Shown in pieces: positions 10,753 through 18,614 of a stretch of DNA of 64,000 nucleotides. The DNA is from Streptomyces chattanoogensis (GTDB lineage Bacteria > Actinomycetota > Actinomycetes > Streptomycetales > Streptomycetaceae), in assembly GCF_001294335.1 (NCBI RefSeq), contig NZ_LGKG01000140.1:1-64000 (forward strand), read 5' to 3'. Every line of letters starts with the position of its first letter. Within the stretch, counting starts at the first letter, position 1. The notes under the pieces are model-generated. The model was not told the origin of the DNA. It ran no database searches and saw nothing but the letters and a program-made list of their open reading frames with translations. The translations under genes were made by a program, and so were the position numbers.

Positions 10753-12216
10753 CTAGCTGCCGGTGAGGCCGCGCACCGTGGCGTACACGTCGAGCACCGC
10801 GAGGCACAGCGGGACCAGGGACAGCAGGACCAGACCGTCGAAGATGTCGAAGATCCGGCCCCAGAAGGGGGTGACACCCTTGCGCGGGACGATCAGGCCG
10901 ACGCCGACGAGGACGGCGGCGCCCACCGCGATGCTGGAGGAGAACCAGACGGTGTGGATGTTGAGCGGGCCGGAGTCGTTGAACCGGAGGAAGTCGGTGA
11001 TGATGTCCGTCGGCGGGTGCAGCGCGATGCCCAGGATGAGCAGGACGATCGTCAGGATGCCGGCGATGGTGAGGCAGGCGACCTGCGCGGTGTAGTCGAA
11101 GAGCCGGGCGCGCAGCATGATCGTGATGCCGGCGGCCAGGGCCAGCAGCTGGGCCCACATGTTGTCGGAGAAGCCGAGGACGATACCGGCGGAGCCGACG
11201 ACGAGGGCCGCGCAGCCGGCGACGAGGCCGAGGAGCAGCTCGTGGCCGCGCTTGGCCTGGTTGCCGATCTTGATGAAGTCGACCGACTCGGTCTCGCCGC
11301 GCTCGCCGTCGTAGCCCTTGGCGATCTGGTCGGGCGACTTGTAGCCGATGGGCAGCCGGGCGAAGCGGGCGGAGAGGCCGGGGAGCCAGGCGACCATCGC
11401 GATGGAGACGACGGCGGTGACGGCGGCGACCTCGCGGCCCTGGGCGTCGGTGAGGATCGCCGCGAAGACGGCCAGGGTGCCGATGGCGGACAGGAAGGCG
11501 GCGGCCACGAAGGGGGCGTCACCGCGCGGCAGCAGGACCACCAGCAGGATGGACGCGATCAGTACGGTCACACAGCCGACGAGGAGGTGGAGCCTGCCGG
11601 GCCCGTGGCCGGCCTCGACGGGGACGATGCCGGAGCCGGCGATCAGCAGATGGGGCAGGGACGCCAGGCCCAGGGCGATGGAGGAGCCGTGGTCGTCGTA
11701 GACCCTGGCGCGGACGCCGGACAGGGCGACCAGGACGATGCCGGTGACGCCGGCGATGATGCCGGGCAGGCGGTGCATATCGCGGTCGAGGGGGTTCGAG
11801 AACCACAGCGCGAACGCCATCATCGTGAGCAGCAGGACGCCGGCGGTGAGGCCGACGAAGTTCATCAGGTCGTCGCTCCAGCGGCTGCGGTTCTGCTTGA
11901 CCGCAGAGGCGACGGCGTCGGAGACGTCGTCGAAGACCGGGAGGGGCAGCGACTCCGCGAACGGCTTCAGGAGAAGGAGGTCGCCGTCGAGGATCTGCTG
12001 CTGCGCGAGCGACTGTCCGGCGTCAAGTACCGTGCCGTCGCGGCGTACGAGGTGGTAGCCGGTCGGAGCGCCCTCGGCCTGGGACTGCCCGGAGAGCCGC
12101 AGGATCTCCGGATAAATGTCGACGAGTGCGACGTCCTCCGGCAGCGCCACGTCGATCCGTGCATCCGGCGCGGCCACTGTGACCCGGCAGAAGCCGGTGC
12201 CAGTGCTCGTGCTCAC
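10753..12216 (-). CDS. eccD: Type VII secretion integral membrane protein EccD
   Basis: It is the polytopic channel-scaffold subunit of the ESX membrane complex. The N-terminal 90 residues form a ubiquitin-like domain (CRVTVAAPDARIDVALPEDVALVDIYPEIL region). About eleven hydrophobic helices follow to the C-terminus, the family architecture. I prefer the GTG at 12216 (MSTSTGTGF), 9 nt after GGGGGA, giving 487 aa; the open frame continues upstream without similarity to the family. It is divergent from eccC across 253 bp and is the last gene at this edge of the ESX locus. Confidence 0.93.
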   Translation of the reverse strand: MSTSTGTGFCRVTVAAPDARIDVALPEDVALVDIYPEILRLSGQSQAEGAPTGYHLVRRDGTVLDAGQSLAQQQILDGDLLLLKPFAESLPLPVFDDVSDAVASAVKQNRSRWSDDLMNFVGLTAGVLLLTMMAFALWFSNPLDRDMHRLPGIIAGVTGIVLVALSGVRARVYDDHGSSIALGLASLPHLLIAGSGIVPVEAGHGPGRLHLLVGCVTVLIASILLVVLLPRGDAPFVAAAFLSAIGTLAVFAAILTDAQGREVAAVTAVVSIAMVAWLPGLSARFARLPIGYKSPDQIAKGYDGERGETESVDFIKIGNQAKRGHELLLGLVAGCAALVVGSAGIVLGFSDNMWAQLLALAAGITIMLRARLFDYTAQVACLTIAGILTIVLLILGIALHPPTDIITDFLRFNDSGPLNIHTVWFSSSIAVGAAVLVGVGLIVPRKGVTPFWGRIFDIFDGLVLLSLVPLCLAVLDVYATVRGLTGS

Positions 12217-12469
12217 CTGGCGGTTCCCCCTATCCGTTGGGCGTTTTGTCGCGTCACGCGCCCTATATATAAAGCCGTCACTACGGGGCTGTGGCACGCT
12301 CGCGGTGCGTCAGCGTACCGTCCGTTCAGGGGGCTTACCCACCCACCCCTTGGCTTGACGCTTAACAGTAGGATCAACGCCTGCGTCGGGCCAAGCACTT
12401 GGCTCGGGGGACCGTCAGACCAACGGGGGCGGTCCGAGACTGCGAGATGCATGAAGGACTGATGCCTCG
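12217..12469. promoter_or_regulatory. Divergent eccD/eccC promoter region
   Basis: This 253-bp non-coding gap contains an AT-rich stretch (TATATA around 12264-12270) placed to act as an eccD -10 box. On the plus strand TTGACG (near 12355) and TAGGAT follow one another with too short a spacer to pair confidently. I see no clear operator. Confidence 0.4.
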
Positions 12470-15400
12470 GTGAGCGTTGTCATCGTCAAGCGCCCGCCCC
12501 GCGCGCTTCCGCCCGAAGTCCCCTCGGAGGAGGTGACACTGGAGGCGCCCCCAGAGCTTCCCCGCGAAGGGGAGTCGGAGAACCTGCTGATGACCTTCAT
12601 GCCCATGATGGGCATGGCGGGGTCGGCGGGCTTCCTCTTCATGGGCAACCAGCCGTTCATGAAGATCATGGGCGGCTTCATGGTGGCGTCCACCCTGGCA
12701 ATGGCGATCATGCAGATCGTCAAGGCCCGCCAGGGTCCTTCCGGACAGATGGTGCAGGAGCGCCAGGACTACCTCAAGTACCTTGCGCAGAAGCGCAAGG
12801 AGGTGCGCCGGACCGCCCGTAAGCAGCGGGACGCCCAGCTCTACATCCACCCGGACCCGGCCCAGCTGTGGTCGGTGGTGGCCGAGGGCAAGCGGGTGTG
12901 GGAACGGCGGGCGACGGATCCGGACTTCGCGCAGGTACGTCTGGGGCTGGGGCCGCAGCAGCTGTCCACTCCCCTGAAGGCTCCGGAGACCGCTCCGGTC
13001 GACGAGCTGGAGCCGCTCACCGCGCATGCGATGAAGGAATTCCTGGACAAGCACGGACAGTTGGACGACCTGCCGCTGGCGGTCTCGCTGCGTGCCTTCT
13101 ACCACCTGACCGTCTCGGGTGACCCCGACACGGTCTACGGCGCCTCGCGCGCCATCGTCGCCCAGCTGTGCACCCTGCACTCGCCCGAGGACCTGGTCGT
13201 GGCGGTTGTCACCGCGCCCGGTGCGGAGGCGGAGTGGGAGTGGACGAAGTGGCTGCCGCAGGTGCAGCACAAGAGCACGGACGGCGCGGGCACCCGCCGG
13301 ATGGTCGTCGGCGACCTCGGTGAGATCGAGGAGCTGCTGGCGGACGAGCTGGACGGCCGCGGGCGCTTCAACCCGCAGGGCACTCCGGTGACCGACACCC
13401 CGCATGTGGTGGTCGTGCTGGACGGCGGCGACGTCCCGATGGACTCGGTGATCGCCGGGGCCGAGGGCCTGCAGGGTGTCACCATCCTGGAGGTCGTGCC
13501 GGGTGACCTGGACGAGATCCGCGGTGGTCTGGCCGTCCAGGTGTGGCCGGGCAAGCTGGTGCTGGAGTCGGCGAGCGGCGCGGTCTACCACGGCGTGTGC
13601 GACACCCTGTCGATCCCCGAGGCGGAGTCGCTGGCGCGCCAGCTGGCCCCGCTGCGGGCCGGTTCGGGTGCGGACGGCGAGGAACCGCTGCTGTCCAACC
13701 TGGACTTCACCGACCTGCTCAACATCGGCGACGCCGGTTCCGTCGACGTGTCGCGTACGTGGCGCCCCCGGACGCTGGCCGAACGGCTGCGCGTACCGCT
13801 CGGTATCGACCGCGACGGCCAGCCGGTCATGCTGGACATCAAGGAAGCCTCGCAGCAGGGCATGGGCCCGCACGGTCTGTGTGTCGGTGCGACCGGTTCC
13901 GGTAAGTCCGAGGTGCTGCGCACCCTGGTGCTGGCCCTCGCGGTCACGCACTCCTCCGAGACGTTGAACTTCATCCTCGCGGACTTCAAGGGTGGCGCCA
14001 CCTTCACCGGTATGTCGGAGATGCCGCACGTCGCGGCCGTCATCACCAACCTCGGTGAGGACGTCACGCTGATCGACCGCATGCGGGACTCGATCACCGG
14101 TGAGCTCCAGCGCCGTCAGGAGCTCCTGCGCGCGGCGGGCAACTACGCCAACATCACCGACTACGAGAAGGCGCGCGCCGCGGGTGCCCCGCTCGAGCCG
14201 CTGCCGTCGCTGGTGATGATCATCGACGAGTTCTCCGAGCTGCTGGCCGCCAAGCCCGACTTCATCGAGATGTTCATCCAGATCGGCCGTATCGGCCGTT
14301 CGATGGGTGTGCACATGCTGCTCGCCTCGCAGCGTCTGGAAGAGGGCAAGCTGCGCGGTCTGGACACCTTCCTCTCCTACCGGCTGGGTCTGCGGACGTT
14401 CTCCGCCGCCGAGTCGCGGACCGCGATCGGTGTGCCGGACGCCTACCACCTGCCGAACGTCCCGGGTTCCGGCATCCTGAAGTACGACACCGAGACGATG
14501 GTCCAGTTCAAGGCCGCGTATGTCGGTGGTGTCTACCGCGGCCCGGGCGGCGGCGGACGTGGCGGCGCCGGTGGCGGGTCGACGCGGATGCCGGTGCCGT
14601 TCACCGCGGCCCCGGTCATCGAGCAGATCGTCGAGGAGCCTGTCGTCGTCGAGGCGGCGGAGCCGGAGGTGGACGACGCGCTGGCCGACACCGTGCTGGA
14701 CGTCATCGTCCAGCGCATGGCAGGCCAGGGCCCGCCGGCCCACCAGGTGTGGCTGCCCCCGCTGGAGGAGCCGCCCACGGTCAACCAGCTGCTGCCGACG
14801 CTGGCCGTCACTCCCGAGCGGGGTGTCCACGCGCCGGAGTACACCGCGCTGGGCAAGCTCGTGGTGCCGGTCGCGCTGGTGGACAAGCCGTTCGAGCAGC
14901 GGCGTGACGTGATGTACCTGGACTTCTCCGCCGGTGCCGGTCACGGTCTGGTCGTGGGTGGTCCGCAGTCCGGCAAGTCGACGCTGATGCGGTCCGCCAT
15001 CGCCGCGTTCGCGCTCACCCACACCCCGGCCGAGGTGCAGTTCTACTGCCTCGACTTCGGTGGCGGCGGCATGCTGACCATCGAGGACCTGCCGCACGTC
15101 GGCGGTGTCGCCTCGCGTCTGGACGCCGAGAAGGTGCGCCGTACGATCTCCGAGGTCGTCGGCATCCTCAACGAGCGTGAGGAGTTCTTCCGGGCCAACA
15201 ACATCGACTCCATCTCGACCTACCGCCAGCGGCGGGCCGCGGGGACCTTCCCCGACCAGAAGTGGGGCGATGTCTTCCTGATCATCGACGGCTGGGGGAC
15301 GTTCAAGACCGACTACGAGCAGATGGACCCGGTGATCCTCGACATCGCCGCCCGGGGTCTCGGTTTCGGTGTCCACCTGTTCATCTCCGCCGCGCGCTAC

Positions 15401-16426
15401 ACCGAGGTGCGGCCCGCGCTGCGCGACCAGCTCCTCAACCGCGTCGAGCTGCGTCTGGGCGACGCCATGGAGTCGGAGTTCGACCGCAAGCGCGCGGAGA
15501 ACGTGCCGATGGGCAAGCCGGGCCGCGGTCTGTCGCCGGAGAAGCTGGACTTCCTGTCGGCGCTGCCGCGACTGGACGGGATGAGCGACCCGGAGACGAT
15601 CAGCGACGGCATCGCCAACTTCGTCGCGACGGTCAAGGAGCACTGGCAGGGCGAGCCCGCCCCCAAGGTGCGGATGCTGCCGACGATGCTGCACGCCACC
15701 GAGCTGCCCAAGGGCAGCGACTACCCGGAGCACGGCATCGCGATCGGTGTCGACGAGGCGACGCTGTCGCCGGCGTTCATCGACTTCGAGACCGACCCGC
15801 TGCTGGTCATCTACGGCGAGAGCGAGTCCGGCAAGTCGGCGCTGCTGCGTCTGATCGCCAAGCAGCTCGCCGAGCGGTATCCCTCCGACAAGGCGCTCAT
15901 GGTGGTCTCCGACTTCCGGCGTGCGCACCTCGGGGAGATTCCGGAGAGCCACCTGTACAAGTACTGCGCCGCCGGGCCGCAGCTGCAGGAGGTCATCACC
16001 GGTCTGGCCGGTTCGCTGGGCCGCCGTATGCCGGGGCCGGACGTCACGCCGGAGCAGCTGCGCAACCGCAGCTGGTACGACCTGCCGGACGCGTTCGTGA
16101 TCGTGGACGACTACGACCTGGTGGCGACCAGCAGCGGCAACCCGCTGCAGCCGCTGCTGGAGTATCTGCCGTTCGCCCGTGACCTGGGTCTGCGCCTGAT
16201 CATCGCGCGCAGCTCCTCGGGTGCCGGCCGGTCCTCGTTCGAGCCCGTGATGCAGCGCACCAAGGAGCTCGGTGCGCAGGGTCTGATCCTGTCCGCCGAC
16301 CCGGCCGAGGGTCCGCTGATGGGCAACATCAAGGGCACGCAGATGACGCCGGGCCGCGCGACGTTCATCACGCGCAAGCACGGTGCACAGCTGGTCCAGA
16401 CGGGCTGGCTGCCGCCGAACAGCTAG
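12470..16426 (+). CDS. eccC: Type VII secretion ATPase EccC (fused EccCa/EccCb)
   Basis: EccC is the FtsK/SpoIIIE-type motor that recognises WXG100 substrates and drives secretion. The N-terminus has two transmembrane helices (about residues 41-85) and a DUF-type stalk. Three ATPase domains follow, with Walker A loops GATGSGKS (473-480), GGPQSGKS (830-837) and GESESGKS (1116-1123). The Walker B of domain 1 is LVMIIDEFSELL. At 1318 aa it is the single-chain form, unlike the split EccCa/EccCb of some mycobacterial ESX systems. All three Walker A lysines are present. A GTG start at 12470 follows AAGGA. A Gly-rich linker near residue 690 joins domains 1 and 2. Confidence 0.97.
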   Translation: MSVVIVKRPPRALPPEVPSEEVTLEAPPELPREGESENLLMTFMPMMGMAGSAGFLFMGNQPFMKIMGGFMVASTLAMAIMQIVKARQGPSGQMVQERQDYLKYLAQKRKEVRRTARKQRDAQLYIHPDPAQLWSVVAEGKRVWERRATDPDFAQVRLGLGPQQLSTPLKAPETAPVDELEPLTAHAMKEFLDKHGQLDDLPLAVSLRAFYHLTVSGDPDTVYGASRAIVAQLCTLHSPEDLVVAVVTAPGAEAEWEWTKWLPQVQHKSTDGAGTRRMVVGDLGEIEELLADELDGRGRFNPQGTPVTDTPHVVVVLDGGDVPMDSVIAGAEGLQGVTILEVVPGDLDEIRGGLAVQVWPGKLVLESASGAVYHGVCDTLSIPEAESLARQLAPLRAGSGADGEEPLLSNLDFTDLLNIGDAGSVDVSRTWRPRTLAERLRVPLGIDRDGQPVMLDIKEASQQGMGPHGLCVGATGSGKSEVLRTLVLALAVTHSSETLNFILADFKGGATFTGMSEMPHVAAVITNLGEDVTLIDRMRDSITGELQRRQELLRAAGNYANITDYEKARAAGAPLEPLPSLVMIIDEFSELLAAKPDFIEMFIQIGRIGRSMGVHMLLASQRLEEGKLRGLDTFLSYRLGLRTFSAAESRTAIGVPDAYHLPNVPGSGILKYDTETMVQFKAAYVGGVYRGPGGGGRGGAGGGSTRMPVPFTAAPVIEQIVEEPVVVEAAEPEVDDALADTVLDVIVQRMAGQGPPAHQVWLPPLEEPPTVNQLLPTLAVTPERGVHAPEYTALGKLVVPVALVDKPFEQRRDVMYLDFSAGAGHGLVVGGPQSGKSTLMRSAIAAFALTHTPAEVQFYCLDFGGGGMLTIEDLPHVGGVASRLDAEKVRRTISEVVGILNEREEFFRANNIDSISTYRQRRAAGTFPDQKWGDVFLIIDGWGTFKTDYEQMDPVILDIAARGLGFGVHLFISAARYTEVRPALRDQLLNRVELRLGDAMESEFDRKRAENVPMGKPGRGLSPEKLDFLSALPRLDGMSDPETISDGIANFVATVKEHWQGEPAPKVRMLPTMLHATELPKGSDYPEHGIAIGVDEATLSPAFIDFETDPLLVIYGESESGKSALLRLIAKQLAERYPSDKALMVVSDFRRAHLGEIPESHLYKYCAAGPQLQEVITGLAGSLGRRMPGPDVTPEQLRNRSWYDLPDAFVIVDDYDLVATSSGNPLQPLLEYLPFARDLGLRLIIARSSSGAGRSSFEPVMQRTKELGAQGLILSADPAEGPLMGNIKGTQMTPGRATFITRKHGAQLVQTGWLPPNS

Positions 16427-16447
16427 TCGGTCGGCGGTTGCACGGAG

Positions 16448-16492
16448 AACGGCGGTGGGGCGTCCCTCTTGGAGGGGCGCCCCACCGCCGTT
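16448..16492. terminator. Bidirectional terminator after eccC
   Basis: An approximately 21-bp stem (AACGGCGGTGGGGCG plus CCCTC, paired with 16472-16492) closes a TTG loop. It sits between the convergent eccC and the WXG gene ending at 16509. Confidence 0.85.
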
Positions 16493-16508
16493 TCTGCCGT
16501 GGCCCGCG

Positions 16509-17261
16509 TCAGCCGAAGGCGCCGCGCGCCGGCTTCTCCGCGTCCCCCGCCTGCCCGGCGTTCTTCGCGTCGCCCGGCGTCTCCGGCTGCGCCTTTGCCG
16601 CCGGCTTCCCGGAGCCGTCCGCCTTGCCTGGGCTGTCCGCCTTCCCGGGCTTCGCTGCCGGCTTGGCCTCCTTGGCCTCCTTGGCGTCGGGGGCCGGTGC
16701 GGCGGCCGCCGCCGGGTTGGTCCGCACGCCCTTGGCGATGCCCTCGCCGCCGCGTGTCCTGGCCGCACCGTCGCCCGCCGGCCCGAACGGGTCCGCGCCG
16801 TGCACCGCCGTGGACGTCTCCCACTTGTGCGTGACGACGGGCCCCTGGCCCTTGCCGCCGCCTCCGCCGCGCTTGCTGAACGCGCCGCCGAGGCCGCCGG
16901 CGAGCTGGCCGAGCGCCATGAAGCCGTAGGCGAAGTTGGTGCCGGAGGACTGTGAGCCGCCGGAGGAGCCGTTCGCGGACCGGTCGCTGTGGTCCTCGTC
17001 CTGTTTGTTGTCGGACTGCGCGGCGGCGGTCTCCAGATCCGCGGCGGCCAGTTCGAAGGCCGGCAGTGAATCGTCGACGGAACGCTTGAGCCGGTGCCAC
17101 TCCGCCGCGAAGGCCTCGCCCGCCGGGCCGTGCCAGTTGGCCGCGGCGGCGGTGCCGACATGCCGGTCCAGGTCCCGTACGAGACCGTCGAGGTGTCTGC
17201 CCATATCCCGCCAGCCGGCCGCCGCTTCATGCAGTGCCTCGGGATTGCGCCGCTCGCTCAC
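16509..17261 (-). CDS. WXG-motif ESX-associated protein with disordered tail
   Basis: Residues 1-85 form a helical hairpin with a WHG turn (Trp43-His44-Gly45 in ANWHGPAGEAF), the WXG100 signature. From about residue 86 the chain is low complexity: Ser/Gly-rich, then a short hydrophobic/Gly patch (FMALGQLAGGLGGAF), then repeats of Ala/Lys/Pro/Gly (AKPGKADSPGKADGSGKP). The 250-aa length far exceeds a classic WXG100 protein. Its GTG start overlaps the stop of the upstream 102-aa gene by 4 nt, so the two are translationally coupled and probably form a heterodimer. I infer it is an ESX substrate or chaperone partner; the tail has no recognisable domain. Confidence 0.8.
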   Translation of the reverse strand: MSERRNPEALHEAAAGWRDMGRHLDGLVRDLDRHVGTAAAANWHGPAGEAFAAEWHRLKRSVDDSLPAFELAAADLETAAAQSDNKQDEDHSDRSANGSSGGSQSSGTNFAYGFMALGQLAGGLGGAFSKRGGGGGKGQGPVVTHKWETSTAVHGADPFGPAGDGAARTRGGEGIAKGVRTNPAAAAAPAPDAKEAKEAKPAAKPGKADSPGKADGSGKPAAKAQPETPGDAKNAGQAGDAEKPARGAFG

Positions 17262-17566
17262 TTGACGCTCCGCATCATCTCGACCAGCTCTTCCTCGGCC
17301 GCCTGCGCATTCGCGACGGTCTCCCTGATGCCCCCGCCGACCTCGGCGAGCCGCTGCTGCAGCTGTACGAGGGCGTGCTCGGCCTGCTCGTACATCTCAC
17401 GGAACGGCCGGGCCTCCTCGTCGCTGCCGAACCCGTCCCGCAGCGCCTCGGCATCCGCCCGTCGTCTGAATGCGGCCAGCTGCCGGCTCAGTTCTTCCGC
17501 GCGTATCTCGAGGGTCGCCGCGAGGCTGTGCAACTCCTCCGTACTGAGCCGGACTTCATCAGCCAT
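17258..17566 (-). CDS. Helical ESX-associated partner protein
   Basis: The 102-aa product (MADEVRLSTEELHSLAATL) is predicted to be two long helices with charged, heptad-like spacing and a Gly-rich turn (EVGGGIRETVANAQAAEEE). No WXG is present. Two consecutive ATG codons (17569 and 17566) follow GGGGAG; the second has the better spacing. It precedes the 250-aa WXG protein with a 4-nt overlap. That arrangement is typical of ESX heterodimers, in which often only one member has the WXG turn. Confidence 0.75.
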   Translation of the reverse strand: MADEVRLSTEELHSLAATLEIRAEELSRQLAAFRRRADAEALRDGFGSDEEARPFREMYEQAEHALVQLQQRLAEVGGGIRETVANAQAAEEELVEMMRSVK

Positions 17567-17717
17567 CATTTCTCCCCGAATTTCCTCACAGCCGGCGGCT
17601 GAACTCCGCCTCAGGTCTAGCACACCGCAAAAGGCCCGGAGCGCGCTACGGAGCGGACCGGTCCGGCGGACCGCGAATACATAGCGCGCAATACGCGGCA
17701 ATACCGGCAACCCCGCC

Positions 17718-17748
17718 TTGACGCCCTGTTCACCACCGTCATTAGACT
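17718..17748 (+). promoter_or_regulatory. Promoter of the 17804 gene
   Basis: TTGACG (17718-17723) and TAGACT (17743-17748) are separated by 19 bp, close to the principal-sigma consensus. Initiation near 17755 would give a leader of about 50 nt. Confidence 0.65.
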
Positions 17749-17803
17749 CGGTACGCCGGTACCGCACTCGCGGTGGCTGTGCCACCACATTCAAGGGGGA
17801 GAC

Positions 17804-18205
17804 GTGAACAACGAGCGGCAGATCCAGGACGAGGACCTGATGGACGTCGCCGCCGACCAGGAGCAGGCGCACCGGCTGCGCAAGGCCCTGAAGACGCTGG
17901 CGGACAACCCCAACGTGGACGGCAAGCTCAAGGAGATGGCCCGGGAGGTGCTCTCCGGCCGGATCGGCATGAAGGACGCCATCGAGACGCCGAGCTACAT
18001 GGAGGCGCTCGGCGACCGGATGTCGGAGATCAAGCGGGCGGCCGAGAACCAGACGATGGCGGAGCGCGAGGCGTCCCGCGAGCAGTACGCCAAGTGGCAG
18101 AAGGAGCGCGAGGAGGAGGAGGACCGCGAGCGTGCCGAGCGCGACGGCCCCTCCGGCAACATCGTGACCGCACCGCGGAAGGGCGGGCGCAGCCACCGGG
18201 GCTGA
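17804..18205 (+). CDS. Highly charged helical protein in the ESX locus
   Basis: The 133-aa product is Glu/Arg/Lys-rich and lacks signal or membrane segments. Residues 15-75 look like a compact helical domain (RLRKALKTLADNPNVDGKLKEMAREVL). Residues 76-125 form a single charged helix (EREASREQYAKWQKEREEEE), followed by a short basic tail. The GTG at 17804 follows GGGGGAG, and a good promoter lies upstream. It is divergent from the WXG pair. I do not recognise the family; a cytoplasmic adaptor or chaperone is possible. Confidence 0.8.
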   Translation: MNNERQIQDEDLMDVAADQEQAHRLRKALKTLADNPNVDGKLKEMAREVLSGRIGMKDAIETPSYMEALGDRMSEIKRAAENQTMAEREASREQYAKWQKEREEEEDRERAERDGPSGNIVTAPRKGGRSHRG

Positions 18206-18614
18206 TCACGGTGATAACCGAAGCCCTTTCCGCGGGCGCAATACGGTTCACCTTTCCGGTACGGAAGAAATCGGACGGCCGGTCCCGGTAAGCCCGGGAT
18301 CGCTCCCTTTTCCGCCGGCCGCCTGCAGATGTGCGTTCTGCAGGGGTTCTGCGGCGGTTCCGCAGAACACTGTGTGCATATTCCACGCACATTTCGCACA
18401 AGGCGATCACATCCCCGCCGTATTCGGCGGCGCCGGGCCACCGGGCCGGGCGCCGCCACACACCCCCCACCAGCCCCGGCCTGCATGTTCCGGTTACGGA
18501 ACAGCCGGGCCCCGGCGGCTCCGCGCAAGCGCGCCGGATCATAAGATCGAGCAGCCACCAGCAGCTGCGAGCAGATAGACACGCAGGAATCCACGGGAGT
18601 GGAGAGCGGGATTG
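18206..18614 (+). other. 409-bp non-coding gap with inverted repeats
   Basis: No convincing gene is seen. It holds a 9-bp hairpin GTTCTGCGG/CCGCAGAAC (18346-18354 with 18360-18368), which could end the 17804 transcript. It also holds a short dyad TGTTCCG-N4-CGGAACA (18486-18503) that could be an operator. A TAAGAT box (18541-18546) may be the -10 of the downstream gene. Confidence 0.5.

Noticed and set aside
12374..17230. A 1618-aa open frame antiparallel to eccC
   Set aside because: It is the GC-driven mirror of a well-supported EccC frame, with Arg/His/Gln-rich composition and no domain.
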